A stretch of 64,000 nt of DNA. Source: JADJLQ01 sp040007895 (GTDB lineage Bacteria; Bacteroidota; Bacteroidia; Chitinophagales; Saprospiraceae). This document shows, one piece after another, positions 43,753 through 52,860 of this stretch (position 1 is its first letter; each line of letters begins with the position of its first letter). Under the pieces are notes generated by a model. The model searched no databases, was not told the origin of the DNA, and saw only the letters and a program-made list of their open reading frames with translations. Position numbers and translations under genes: made by a program. The DNA lies in contig JBDTUE010000002.1 in assembly GCA_040007895.1 (NCBI GenBank), positions 1 to 64,000 on the forward strand. Direction: 5' to 3'.

Positions 43753-44601
43753 TCAATATTCCCATAAATCGTGTTCAAAATTGAAGAGCTTATCTTTAAT
43801 TTTATCACTTTCGCGTAATCTTGCTACTCCGTCAGGAAAGAAGTCTTTTAATCTGAGATCCTGAGCATTGGATTCTTTAAAAATATAACTTGAAAATCTT
43901 CTCATTTCGAATATATCATCCCAGCTGAGTGGAGATGCGTCATTGAAATCATTGAAAGCTCGATTCCTGGCCATAATTTCCCGGATCTGAGGATAATAAA
44001 GCCAATACATTGGTTGATCTTCAGATCTACCGGCAATTAATCTCTCACGCACAGGTGCTATACCAAGAATACGTACTTTCAACCTGGAAGCCTCTCTGTC
44101 AAAAAACCAAACTTCCTTAATCCGGAAAAATTTGATATTTTCTGCGCTGATTTCATTTTTCACTATGTGATTGGTCGTCTCATAAGTAACAGGATCGATG
44201 ACTGGTACTGTATCAATAGTAAACATCATTCCTTCGATGTCGGCGGGCTGTAATAAATGCTTAAAGTCTTCATCCTGAAATGAAGCAACTAAGCCCGAAG
44301 TAGCAGCATCATTCAATATTTTAAACAGGGGTGATTTGGGATAGACAAATGCCTGGTTAAGTTTTTCACGAACATCAATGACTTCCCAAACCCTTTTTTC
44401 CCAGGGAATATCAGCTTCCCTCAATGATTCATATGGAAGCACTCGTGAATCCATCAAGGCTCTCCTTGTAACAATATCATCTATAAAGATGCTGCTATCT
44501 GCTGGTTCACTGGATTCTGTAATTACATTTTCAGGGCGCTGTGCAAGAGCAAGAATAGCGAAACTGAAAGTAAATGACTGGATTAAAAGAAATTTTTTCA
44601 T
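43753..44601 (-). CDS. gldN: Type IX secretion system protein GldN/PorN
   Basis: I start at the ATG at 44601 (282 residues), giving signal peptide MKKFLLIQSFTFSFAILALAQ; the longer frame from 44637 overlaps gldM. Family features include DDIVTRRALMDSRVLPYESLREADIPWEKRVW (first half), IKEVWFFDREASRLKVRILGIAPV and MYWLYYPQIREIMARNRAFN. GldN forms the periplasmic ring with GldK and is needed for cargo secretion and gliding. It is the last gene of the porP-gldKLMN order. Confidence 0.95.
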   Translation of the reverse strand: MKKFLLIQSFTFSFAILALAQRPENVITESSEPADSSIFIDDIVTRRALMDSRVLPYESLREADIPWEKRVWEVIDVREKLNQAFVYPKSPLFKILNDAATSGLVASFQDEDFKHLLQPADIEGMMFTIDTVPVIDPVTYETTNHIVKNEISAENIKFFRIKEVWFFDREASRLKVRILGIAPVRERLIAGRSEDQPMYWLYYPQIREIMARNRAFNDFNDASPLSWDDIFEMRRFSSYIFKESNAQDLRLKDFFPDGVARLRESDKIKDKLFNFEHDLWEY

Positions 44602-44611
44602 GTCTGTTCTT

Positions 44612-46180
44612 TTATTGAATGGTAACTGTGATATCACCTAATTTTCTATTTATTTCATCACCTGGGCATTTGCACCGGATACCTGAAAACAAGTAAAGAT
44701 TACCTGGTTTTGCCTTAGATATTACGCTCATTGATTCAGAGCTAAACCTGGTACCTGGATTAGTCACTTCCAAAATGTCCTCACCCCTCGCTACCCTGGT
44801 CACTTTAAAACCTGCAATATCGCATCGGGCATCAAAATCAAAATTATCCAGAAAAGCTCCTATCCCCACCTGAGCCTTGAATTCTCCATTTCCCACTACA
44901 TTCTCCTTTATACCACCTAATCGTGGGGTCGGATCAGGAATCGCTTTAATTCTGAATATTTTCCTTGTGGGTGAACTACCATTAGCGCTTACAGTAATGG
45001 TACCCTGAGTACCCGGTTTTGCTGAGTTCTCCAGGTGGAGTGTATAGGTACCATCCGAATTTTTCTTAATAGTCCCTGGGCCATCAAATGAAACACTTAT
45101 TTGATTGCTTGAAATACCGGCTGCAGAAACCTCGATAGGATTATCTACTCCTTTATACAATACATTCATTTTAGCCGCTGAAACCGTTACTGATCTCTCT
45201 CCTACCTCATATTCAAATTCCTTTTCTACTGTAGTAACCTGATTTGTTACAGGGTTTACAACAGAAAATCTTGCTGAATATTTTTTAACGCCGATCCCTG
45301 AAGGTGTTGCTGTATATTTTGCTACGCCATCAATAACCGGAATACTCGCACCTGCAACTGTTGCTGACATTTTACTACCAACATTAGAAGATGAAGCACT
45401 TAAATATAAGTCTGCTTCATATTTTTCTCCATTAATAATGTAGCTTTTTTTAGGAGCTGAGACCACCTGATATTTATCAAACTTAATATCCTCACCCCCA
45501 ACTTTGCTCATCAGGTAATTCAGTACTGCTGCTTCAGTACTTTTAGCATCGTTTTCAATTTTATTAAAAATAGGAAGAGTAGCGCCTAAAGGCATTTGAT
45601 AAAAATTAAAATGAGCCCAGTTTTTCTTTTTTGTTGCAGTCCAGGCAGAATCTACATTCATCGAAATTTTATTTCTAAATCCATCGCGATCTGCTTCATC
45701 TATAAACTGTAAAAACTTATTTTTTGTTTCGAGGATTTTCCTTTCAAGTTCAGCACCTTTGCCAAGGTTTGCTGCCGGTTCTTTACCAACAAGAAACCTG
45801 GTAGTGATATCTTTATTTTTTTCATCTTTCAAATGAGTGACTCCAGTTCTTTTCTCAGTGATGTAACCTCCGGTTTCATTTACCATCGTGTCAATGATAC
45901 CTTGCACGTAATCAGTAAATTCCTTACTTAATGCTCTGGTAGGAGCAGCACGGTCTGCATATTTCCTGAGATTAGCCTCATCTTTTCTTGCTAATTTGTC
46001 TACTTCCTCTGGTACTTTCGCGTTAGCCTCATCCAAAACAATATTACTTTTTCTCAGGCCTTCATTTACTACCCTAAATGCATTAAATATCTCAGCAGAT
46101 ACATTGAGTGCCAGGATTGCTGTCAACACTAAATACATGATGTTGATCATCAACTGCCGGGGTTGCTTAGGTATTGACAT
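44612..46180 (-). CDS. gldM: Type IX secretion/gliding motor protein GldM/PorM
   Basis: This 522-residue protein has one N-terminal transmembrane helix (about 9-30, LMINIMYLVLTAILALNVSAEIF in part), a helical periplasmic domain (about 40-225) and three Ig-like/beta domains to the C-terminus. PRQLMINIMYLVLTA is strongly conserved in GldM. It forms a dimeric rotor-like shaft with GldL that carries proton-motive energy to the outer-membrane ring. It lies 54 bp after gldL and 10 bp before gldN. Confidence 0.96.
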   Translation of the reverse strand: MSIPKQPRQLMINIMYLVLTAILALNVSAEIFNAFRVVNEGLRKSNIVLDEANAKVPEEVDKLARKDEANLRKYADRAAPTRALSKEFTDYVQGIIDTMVNETGGYITEKRTGVTHLKDEKNKDITTRFLVGKEPAANLGKGAELERKILETKNKFLQFIDEADRDGFRNKISMNVDSAWTATKKKNWAHFNFYQMPLGATLPIFNKIENDAKSTEAAVLNYLMSKVGGEDIKFDKYQVVSAPKKSYIINGEKYEADLYLSASSSNVGSKMSATVAGASIPVIDGVAKYTATPSGIGVKKYSARFSVVNPVTNQVTTVEKEFEYEVGERSVTVSAAKMNVLYKGVDNPIEVSAAGISSNQISVSFDGPGTIKKNSDGTYTLHLENSAKPGTQGTITVSANGSSPTRKIFRIKAIPDPTPRLGGIKENVVGNGEFKAQVGIGAFLDNFDFDARCDIAGFKVTRVARGEDILEVTNPGTRFSSESMSVISKAKPGNLYLFSGIRCKCPGDEINRKLGDITVTIQ

Positions 46181-46234
46181 GTTTCAGTAAGGGGTTGACT
46201 TATATAAGTTGATTGATTTTCAGATGTGGCTTGA

Positions 46235-47062
46235 TTATTTTGATGTCATTGCGGTAAGTACATTACCGTAGACTTTATTCATAGAAGCCAGGTTTTGGGC
46301 CAACGCCTGAAGCTGGGCTTGTGTGCGTTTTGCATCCTCGGATGATGCCTGTAAAGCAGTGAATGTTTCATTCATTTTAGTATAGGTACCGTTCATCGAA
46401 GTAAGGTTTTTAGATAAAACACCGAGTTCAATTTGCGTCTTTTTAGCATCTTCTACAGAACCTTGTACTGCACTGAAGGCTTCATTCATTTTAGTATAAG
46501 TACCATTCATGGTCGTAAGGTTTTTAGAAAGAACACCCAATTCTGACTGTGTCTTTTTAGCATCTTCCACGGATCCCTGCAATGCCATAAATGCTTCATT
46601 CATCTTACTATAAAAGTCACCTACTGATTTCATTTGATCTTTCGTTTTGCTGAAATCGACTTCCTGCAAAGCTTTTAAAGATCCCATACTCCTGCTCATA
46701 CCCTGCAATTCAGTAAGCATACCACTCAATTGCTCCTCTACTACTTCACCATTAAGTTGTCGGATAGGTTTTTTGGCTTGTTTATCAACTGCACCTACTC
46801 CAGGTAATATAGCAGGAACGTCTGCATGATAATCTTCAATTCCCGGGTAAAGTTTTTCCCAATAATAATCTTTGTCCGGAGGCAGTAATCCAAGCATGAG
46901 GAATAATACTGCTTCTGTAATCAAACCAATGGTAAGAAATAAACTTGCATTTGGTAAGCTTTCAATTTTGAAAAGAGCACCGATCATTACCATTGCAGCT
47001 CCAACGCCAATGACTAAATTTTTTAAATATTTAAATTGGGAGGATTTATACCAAGTTGCCAT
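46235..47062 (-). CDS. gldL: Type IX secretion/gliding motor protein GldL/PorL with triplicated C-terminal segment
   Basis: This 275-residue protein has two transmembrane helices (about 16-33 and 40-60) and a cytoplasmic helical region. Glu50 in LITEAV lies where the functionally essential membrane glutamate of GldL is found, and GALFKIESLP follows the first helix. Residues 151-264 are three near-identical 38-residue units (YTKMNEAFSAVQGSVEDAKK with LSKNLTSMNGT), predicted coiled coil. The family usually has such helices, but this tight tandem repetition looks like recent duplication. It is the proton-driven part of the T9SS motor together with GldM. Confidence 0.95.
   Translation of the reverse strand: MATWYKSSQFKYLKNLVIGVGAAMVMIGALFKIESLPNASLFLTIGLITEAVLFLMLGLLPPDKDYYWEKLYPGIEDYHADVPAILPGVGAVDKQAKKPIRQLNGEVVEEQLSGMLTELQGMSRSMGSLKALQEVDFSKTKDQMKSVGDFYSKMNEAFMALQGSVEDAKKTQSELGVLSKNLTTMNGTYTKMNEAFSAVQGSVEDAKKTQIELGVLSKNLTSMNGTYTKMNETFTALQASSEDAKRTQAQLQALAQNLASMNKVYGNVLTAMTSK
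46271..46612 (-). repeat. Three tandem 114-bp repeats inside gldL
   Basis: Three consecutive 114-bp units encode residues 151-188, 189-226 and 227-264. Units 1 and 2 are also very similar at the nucleotide level; unit 3 is more diverged. No unit carries a stop or frame change, so the repeats are translated. Confidence 0.9.
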
Positions 47063-47140
47063 AAAAAAAGACAGTTTAATTTATTAGTTTATAAGAATTA
47101 ACAAGCTATTGTTACTAGTGAGAAGTTGTCCGATCCTGAT

Positions 47141-48385
47141 TTATTTAAAATCATTGATGGATCTTCCCAGGAAGGAAAGTACATTTCTAAACCCGATATA
47201 TGATTTGGTTGAGTCCTGGTATTCATATGTCCTTGTGCCATTCTGTAAGTAATAAGAAATATCTTTCCAGGATCCGCCTCTTATCACCTTTCTTTTATAT
47301 ACCGTAGGGTCTCCTGGTTTGGCATCGTATTGGATATCGGGATTCATATCGTGTGTGAAATTATTAGCATTATCAAAATATGCTGTCACAGTCCATTCTG
47401 CCACATTGCCGGACATATTATAAATTCCATATTCATTAGGAAAATATGAATGTACTTCTACTGTATATTGGCCACCATCTTCGGGATAGTTACCTCTGCC
47501 AGGTTTAAAATTAGCCAACAAACAGCCTTTGGCATTCCTGATATAATATCCACCCCATGGATAAGGTGCAAGTTCTTTTTTTCCCCGGGCTGCATATTCC
47601 CATTCATATTCTGTCGGCAATCTGAAACCTTCCGAATTAACTTCGTCTGGTCTGAATTTATTCCATGTTTTTGTTCGCCAATCGCTAAATGCCTTTGCCA
47701 TATCCCAATTAACCCCGACAACCGGATAATCATCGTAAGCTGGATGACTATTATAATTCTTAGCCATCGGATCATTGTATGAATATGCAAAATCGCGGAT
47801 CCAGACTAAATTATCAGGTGCTACAGGGACCGAAGCTTTCTTAACAAAAGTTTTCCTTGGTGTATTTTTAGGAGCCTGTGCTGCTGCTCTGATATCAAAC
47901 CAGCTATATGTGTAAATCAGTTTTCTTTCGTCTATTTCATCACCATCTAAACGATCTTCGCCCTGGTAATACAATTCTTTTAATTCTTCTGCCGTCCAGT
48001 CAATAGGGATATCCCAGTCAATACTGGTAGATCCATCATCATTTTCAATCACATCCCCCATCAATGTATGTGCCAGGGAATCTTTAATATATTCTACAAA
48101 CTGACGGTATTCATTATTGGTAATCTCTGTATCATCAATGTAAAATCCTGAGATAGAAATTGCTTTAGGTTTTTGAACGTATGAGCTAAAAATATCCTGA
48201 TCACTTTGACCTACATTCAAAGTGCCTGAAGGCACATATACCATTCCATATGGATTGATTCCTTTCCATTTTGGTCGATTCTGGACACCAGTAAGGTAAC
48301 CCGATTGTTTATTGCCTCCTCCACAAGCAAATAATATCAAAATAAAAAGTGTGGTTACACTCCATTGAAAGGCTTTTCGTTTCAT
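47141..48385 (-). CDS. gldK: Type IX secretion/gliding lipoprotein GldK/PorK
   Basis: This 414-residue lipoprotein has a lipobox ending in Cys21 (ILFACGGG) and an FGE-sulfatase/C-type-lectin-like domain (about 45-405). Typical motifs are MVYVPSGTLNVGQSD, YIDDTEITNNEYRQFV, RLPTEYEWEYAARG, YNMSGNVAEWT and VIRGGSWKD. GldK forms the outer-membrane-associated periplasmic ring with GldN. Its leader is 204 bp long and holds a CGTTCAAA direct repeat, suggesting a promoter here in addition to any read-through from porP. Confidence 0.95.
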   Translation of the reverse strand: MKRKAFQWSVTTLFILILFACGGGNKQSGYLTGVQNRPKWKGINPYGMVYVPSGTLNVGQSDQDIFSSYVQKPKAISISGFYIDDTEITNNEYRQFVEYIKDSLAHTLMGDVIENDDGSTSIDWDIPIDWTAEELKELYYQGEDRLDGDEIDERKLIYTYSWFDIRAAAQAPKNTPRKTFVKKASVPVAPDNLVWIRDFAYSYNDPMAKNYNSHPAYDDYPVVGVNWDMAKAFSDWRTKTWNKFRPDEVNSEGFRLPTEYEWEYAARGKKELAPYPWGGYYIRNAKGCLLANFKPGRGNYPEDGGQYTVEVHSYFPNEYGIYNMSGNVAEWTVTAYFDNANNFTHDMNPDIQYDAKPGDPTVYKRKVIRGGSWKDISYYLQNGTRTYEYQDSTKSYIGFRNVLSFLGRSINDFK

Positions 48386-48468
48386 GTCTTCTAAAAAAAT
48401 TTTACTTGGCTCAATTATAAAAATGTGCGTAAAGATACTTCCTTGTTTTCTAATTGTTCATTAAAAAT

Positions 48469-48487
48469 CGTTCAAACTTCGTTCAAA
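48469..48487 (-). promoter_or_regulatory. Direct repeat in the gldK leader, possible regulator site
   Basis: CGTTCAAA occurs at 48469-48476 and 48480-48487, 11 bp apart start to start, about one helical turn. It is about 84 bp upstream of the gldK start. A repeat of that geometry suits a dimeric regulator, but no factor is identified. Confidence 0.3.
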
Positions 48488-48589
48488 ATCCCTTTGGTAA
48501 TCCGCCCATTTATATCCTTAAACGGTCTGGAAAGCAACTAAGTACATAAATCATGCCCATACTCATTAAACTTTCGTTAAAAAATCAAA

Positions 48590-49555
48590 TTAGTACCTGG
48601 GGTTGTAGATGATTGGTTCTTTTTCGATGGCTCCTATTTTTTTGTTTAGATTATAATTCAGCATGAGTTCATGTGAACCTTGCTGGGCAACATTTAAACT
48701 CGAAAGGGTCACATCAAATCCATATAATATTTTTAAATTTTCATTAATTCTTAAACCAGCCATAAAAGAAAGAGCATCAATAGTATTGGAAGAGTAACCT
48801 CTGAATCCGATGCCTGCGTACAACTTTTGATTGATGGTAGCCAAAGCGGAAATATCCGTTTGAACTTTTTGAAAATCAGATTTAATCAATATACTGGGTG
48901 CCAAGGTTAGGTTTTCAGAATATTCCAGGTTATATTCTACGTACAAATTAGTCCTGGGTCTTATTTGGTATGTCGTATTTCCATGATTAAAATCAATCAC
49001 CGGACTATGAAAATTTTCAAATGAAATCCCTACTTCCAGCTGATCCTGAGCGAAATATAATCCAGCTACCAACTGAGGTACCAATCCGTTTAATGTGGTA
49101 TTAAACAAAATATCATCCTGATGAAAAATCAATCCACCTTCATATTTACCCTGAGGGGTTTTAAGTAAAGACCCATCGAAAGATTTTTGAATGAATCCTA
49201 CTCCCAATGCCCCTGAAAAGAGTCCGATATTGCTTTGGTAAACATAATTATATGAAACTAATGCTCTAGTAGTTTTTTCCGCTCCAAAACTTTCCTGTTC
49301 TAATTTTATCCCTCCACCTCCTTTGAGCGCATATAACGGTAAGTGAGCCTGAATTATTTTGGATGCCGGTGCACCTGGTAATTCCTGCCATTGAGTTCTT
49401 ACTCCTCCAGTAATGCTAAGTGAAGATTCAAGTCCTGCATAGGCAGGATTAAGGGCATACTTCTGTAACATATAAAGTGTATACTGACTGCTTTCTTGCC
49501 CTTCCGAACTTAGGTGAAGACAAAAAATAAAAATCAACGTATAAAACAATTTCAT
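48590..49555 (-). CDS. PorP/SprF family type IX secretion membrane protein
   Basis: This 321-residue protein has a signal peptide (about 1-20) and an outer-membrane barrel. The N-terminal mature motif SSQYTLYMLQKYALNPAYAGLESSLSITGGVRTQWQELPGAP (in part) is the hallmark of PorP/SprF, and the protein ends with an amphipathic strand. Such proteins anchor SprB-like adhesins or join the T9SS ring. Its gene directly precedes gldK, as porP does in Porphyromonas. It overlaps the upstream DUF255 gene by 4 bp. Confidence 0.93.
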   Translation of the reverse strand: MKLFYTLIFIFCLHLSSEGQESSQYTLYMLQKYALNPAYAGLESSLSITGGVRTQWQELPGAPASKIIQAHLPLYALKGGGGIKLEQESFGAEKTTRALVSYNYVYQSNIGLFSGALGVGFIQKSFDGSLLKTPQGKYEGGLIFHQDDILFNTTLNGLVPQLVAGLYFAQDQLEVGISFENFHSPVIDFNHGNTTYQIRPRTNLYVEYNLEYSENLTLAPSILIKSDFQKVQTDISALATINQKLYAGIGFRGYSSNTIDALSFMAGLRINENLKILYGFDVTLSSLNVAQQGSHELMLNYNLNKKIGAIEKEPIIYNPRY

Positions 49556-51546
49556 GAAGTATGGTAATGTTTGTCTAAAAGTAAACGAAATTCTTCATAC
49601 GATTTCACGGGCATTTCACAAGAAAAGTTATGACAAAACGAAATCTCCGAGATTTCAACATCATCTGACCGGTGCATAATTAACTGCGGCATGTATTGTC
49701 TGAGTACTTTTTGACCAAATCCATTATATCCTGTTTTGACTTCCATCCAACCATACATTTGATTGATTGCTAATGAAGCCCAGTGGCTCAGAGATTCCGG
49801 ATACCTGATGATTGCACCCAATAAATTGCGAATGATTTCATTGCCTAGTTCTTCCCATTCAGGTCGGTTTAAAATTCGACCTAATTGAACAAGATTGTAT
49901 GCCATTATTCCACTGGCTGACGGCATGGTATTATCGTAAAGATCATTGACGGAGGATATTAAATCATCCTGAGAGATTGAATATGAAAAACTTTTGGTGG
50001 ATGGATTGAAATAGTTTTTTAATACATCAGTAACAGGTGCACTTGCTTTATCCACGAAAACAGTATCCCCCGTAGAGCGGTAAGCATGAATGCAAGCAGT
50101 TATATAATACGCCAGGTCATCCAGCATTGGAGGGATATTGCTTTCAAACTGATGTTTAAATTTATTTTTGTCTTTTAAATGCAGGTCTATAAATTGAAGA
50201 ATATGCAAAGCTTCAGCCAGAAATGAGTCGTCATCAAAAGCATCAAAAGCTTCCAGCAGCCCCAAACATAAGAGCGCATTCCAGGAAAGAATAATTTTCG
50301 TATCAGTAAGCGGAGGAACACGTTGACGCCGAACAGTCAAGAGCTTCGATTTGATCGTTTCCAATTCGGAAGAATCTAAAGTGGATTCAGTTACTTCTTT
50401 GTTTACCCAAAGTATATTTTTTGGTAACCCATCGGGATGAAACGGATCTTCCCAATTACCCTCCTCTTCTATGGCGTATGATTCATTCAACAACTTAAAT
50501 TCTTCTTCAGATAGTATTTTAACTAATTCATCTACAGTCCATACATAATATTTACCCTCTACATGTTCACTATCAGCGTCGATGGCGCAATAAAAGCCAC
50601 CTAAAGGAGACTTCATATCTGATATTAGCCAACGGATGGTTTCGTACACCACCCTTTTAAATGTGCCTGAGGGTTTAAGTTTATAGGCTGCACTATACAA
50701 TGAAATCAATTGAGCATTATCATACAACATCTTTTCAAAATGAGGTATATTCCATTCTTTATCCGTCGCATATCGGGCAAATCCACCTGCCAACTGATCA
50801 TAAATACCAGCCCTGGCCATCGTCGTCAAAGAATGCATCACATGATCTTTTGCATCCTGATCTCCCGAATAGAAATAATAGTCTAAAAGATATCGCTGAC
50901 TCATCGTTGCCGGGAATTTGGGGGCACCTCCAAATCCTCCCCAGGTCCTATCAAATCTATTTTTCAAATGACTAAATATTCTTTTACCTATGGATTCATC
51001 AGATCTAAGATCATCGATTGGCTTCCCTGCTAATTGAAGTAAGGTATTTCCAGAATTCCTAATAAAATCTGTCAATCGGCCCGCCTGCTCTTCTACTTCA
51101 GCTCTTTGATCATTATAGATTCTAAGGATGTATTCAAGGATTTGAATCCACGAAGGTCGTTGATGGATGGAAGTAGGGGGGAAATAAGTGCCTCCATAAA
51201 AAGGCCTTTTATCCGGCAATAAAAAACAATTTAATGGCCAACCACCTGATCCGGATAAGGCTACAACTGCATCCATATATATTTTATCAAGATCTGGTCT
51301 TTCTTCTCTATCCAATTTAATATTAACAAAGTGCAGATTCATGAACTGGGCAACCCGCTCATCAGTAAATGATTCCCGTTCCATCACATGACACCAATGA
51401 CAACTGCTATATCCAATACTTAATAAGATCGGCTTGTTTTCTTTTACGGCTCTTTCAAGGGCCTCGGATCCCCAGGCATACCAATCGACGGGATTGTCTT
51501 TATGTTGAAGAAGGTAAGGGCTCTTTTCAAACTGAAGTCTATTCAT
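49552..51546 (-). CDS. DUF255 thioredoxin-domain protein (YyaL/spermatogenesis-associated type)
   Basis: This 664-residue protein has an N-terminal thioredoxin-like DUF255 domain (about 1-160) with SSCHWCHVME, whose CxxC is at residues 49-52. An (alpha/alpha)6 glycosidase-like toroid fills about 175-660 (GGFGGAPKFPATM, GGFARYATDKEWNIPHFEKMLYDNA, GGFYCAIDADSE). The family is widespread and its biochemical role is unsettled. There is no signal peptide, so it should be cytoplasmic. A 4-bp overlap couples it to the PorP/SprF gene, which is unusual company. Confidence 0.92.
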   Translation of the reverse strand: MNRLQFEKSPYLLQHKDNPVDWYAWGSEALERAVKENKPILLSIGYSSCHWCHVMERESFTDERVAQFMNLHFVNIKLDREERPDLDKIYMDAVVALSGSGGWPLNCFLLPDKRPFYGGTYFPPTSIHQRPSWIQILEYILRIYNDQRAEVEEQAGRLTDFIRNSGNTLLQLAGKPIDDLRSDESIGKRIFSHLKNRFDRTWGGFGGAPKFPATMSQRYLLDYYFYSGDQDAKDHVMHSLTTMARAGIYDQLAGGFARYATDKEWNIPHFEKMLYDNAQLISLYSAAYKLKPSGTFKRVVYETIRWLISDMKSPLGGFYCAIDADSEHVEGKYYVWTVDELVKILSEEEFKLLNESYAIEEEGNWEDPFHPDGLPKNILWVNKEVTESTLDSSELETIKSKLLTVRRQRVPPLTDTKIILSWNALLCLGLLEAFDAFDDDSFLAEALHILQFIDLHLKDKNKFKHQFESNIPPMLDDLAYYITACIHAYRSTGDTVFVDKASAPVTDVLKNYFNPSTKSFSYSISQDDLISSVNDLYDNTMPSASGIMAYNLVQLGRILNRPEWEELGNEIIRNLLGAIIRYPESLSHWASLAINQMYGWMEVKTGYNGFGQKVLRQYMPQLIMHRSDDVEISEISFCHNFSCEMPVKSYEEFRLLLDKHYHTS

Positions 51547-51646
51547 ATTAATTCATTTCAGACATGATGTCTATTTAACGTGAACAAATGTAGCCGATAT
51601 CATGTAAGAAAGGACGAACCCTTGTTGATCTCTTAGAATTCTTTAC

Positions 51647-52414
51647 CTATAAATCTAAAGAAAGTGAATCATATGCAAAATGGACAGTGGGAGGTAATGA
51701 TGCACTAAGTGTATTGTGAAGTCCCATATGGTGGCTCATATGGATAATATAGGATGATTTAGGATGAAGGACATCAATAGTTTTTAATGTTTGTTCTAAC
51801 GTAAAATGTGCATGATGCGGACGGTGATGGAGTGCATTAATGACTAAACAACTGATTCCTTTACATTCTTCAATAGTTTCATCCGGTAATTCACTGGCAT
51901 CTGTGATATACATTAATTTATTGCCAAATTTATACCCCAAAATCCCAAGGTCCCCATGAAATACTCTCCATGGAACTATATTTGACTGATGCACATTGAA
52001 AGGAATGCCCGAACTCACTTCAGTCAATCTAAATTTTGGTGCTCCGGGATAAGAGCCTGCTCCAAAAGCATAATCATATTTTATCTGCAATATTCTCAAG
52101 ACATCAGCCTGAGCATAAACCTGCATAGGCTGGTTTTGCATGAAAATAAAAGGCCTTAAATCATCAAGACCACCGGTATGATCGTAATGCTCATGGGTCA
52201 GGAGTACTCCATTTATTCTTCTTATACGCTCTCTTAGAAGCTGAATTCTGATATCAGGTCCGCTGTCAATTAATAAGGAAGTATCTCCTTCCTGAATGAA
52301 GGCAGCACATCTTAGTCTTTTATCTTTAGGATTATCCGACAGGCATACTTCGCAATCACACCCTATCACAGGTATTCCCTGAGAAGTACCCGTACCCAGG
52401 AAAGTAATCCTCAC
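51647..52414 (-). CDS. MBL-fold metallohydrolase, PhnP-like
   Basis: This 255-residue enzyme begins with GTG, overlapping the previous stop codon as GTGA. It starts with MRITFLGTGTSQGIPVIGCDCEVC; cysteines at 19, 21 and 24 resemble the extra zinc site of PhnP. The metal motif is LLTHEHYDHTGGLDDLRPF (HEHYDH, 74-79), followed by GDLGILGYKF and late histidines (HHRPHH, HMSHHMG). PhnP relatives are cyclic phosphodiesterases, but other members of this group have unknown substrates, and no phn genes are nearby. Confidence 0.92.
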   Translation of the reverse strand: MRITFLGTGTSQGIPVIGCDCEVCLSDNPKDKRLRCAAFIQEGDTSLLIDSGPDIRIQLLRERIRRINGVLLTHEHYDHTGGLDDLRPFIFMQNQPMQVYAQADVLRILQIKYDYAFGAGSYPGAPKFRLTEVSSGIPFNVHQSNIVPWRVFHGDLGILGYKFGNKLMYITDASELPDETIEECKGISCLVINALHHRPHHAHFTLEQTLKTIDVLHPKSSYIIHMSHHMGLHNTLSASLPPTVHFAYDSLSLDL

Positions 52415-52701
52415 ACCATTTCTTCTTTTTCCAATTCCATCTTGAGGGAGTGGTAAAAGGAAAGGGATGAATCAGTCAGGTGTTTAAGGTCAATAATAAG
52501 TTGTTGCAAGATGTCAATAAAAGCAATAATGCGACCTTCTGTCTCATAGAATCGATTAATGATTACCATCCTTCGATTTTCAAGTACACAAGCCCCGGAT
52601 TGAAAGTTTCCTTTTTCATACCGGATCGTGTATCCTGCCTCTGCCAATAATTGTTCGATTTTCTCTAGTGTAGTTTTTGTGTATCTTATTTTTGAGCTCA
52701 T
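52411..52701 (-). CDS. Conserved hypothetical protein upstream of the MBL hydrolase
   Basis: I start at the ATG at 52701 (96 residues, MSSKIRYTKTTLEKIEQLL); the extra 14 residues from 52743 look unlike coding sequence. It begins with a helix of mixed charge, then GYTIRYEKGNFQSGACVLENRRMVIINRF, and ends helical. I do not know a named family, although such small proteins next to this hydrolase seem usual in Bacteroidota. Its end overlaps the GTG start of the hydrolase by 4 bp, implying coupled synthesis. Confidence 0.72.
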   Translation of the reverse strand: MSSKIRYTKTTLEKIEQLLAEAGYTIRYEKGNFQSGACVLENRRMVIINRFYETEGRIIAFIDILQQLIIDLKHLTDSSLSFYHSLKMELEKEEMV

Positions 52702-52860
52702 CTTATGGGTAAATGAATTTGAATGAATAAGGGTAGGACCCAAATTCTTTGTAGTTTTAATATTAACATTTCAATGCTTTAAAACGTTTTTTAAGTATTG
52801 ACAAGCAAAAGTCAGAAATTAGTGTAAGGAATAGTAATTTCCATTCAATTTTTTTTTAAT

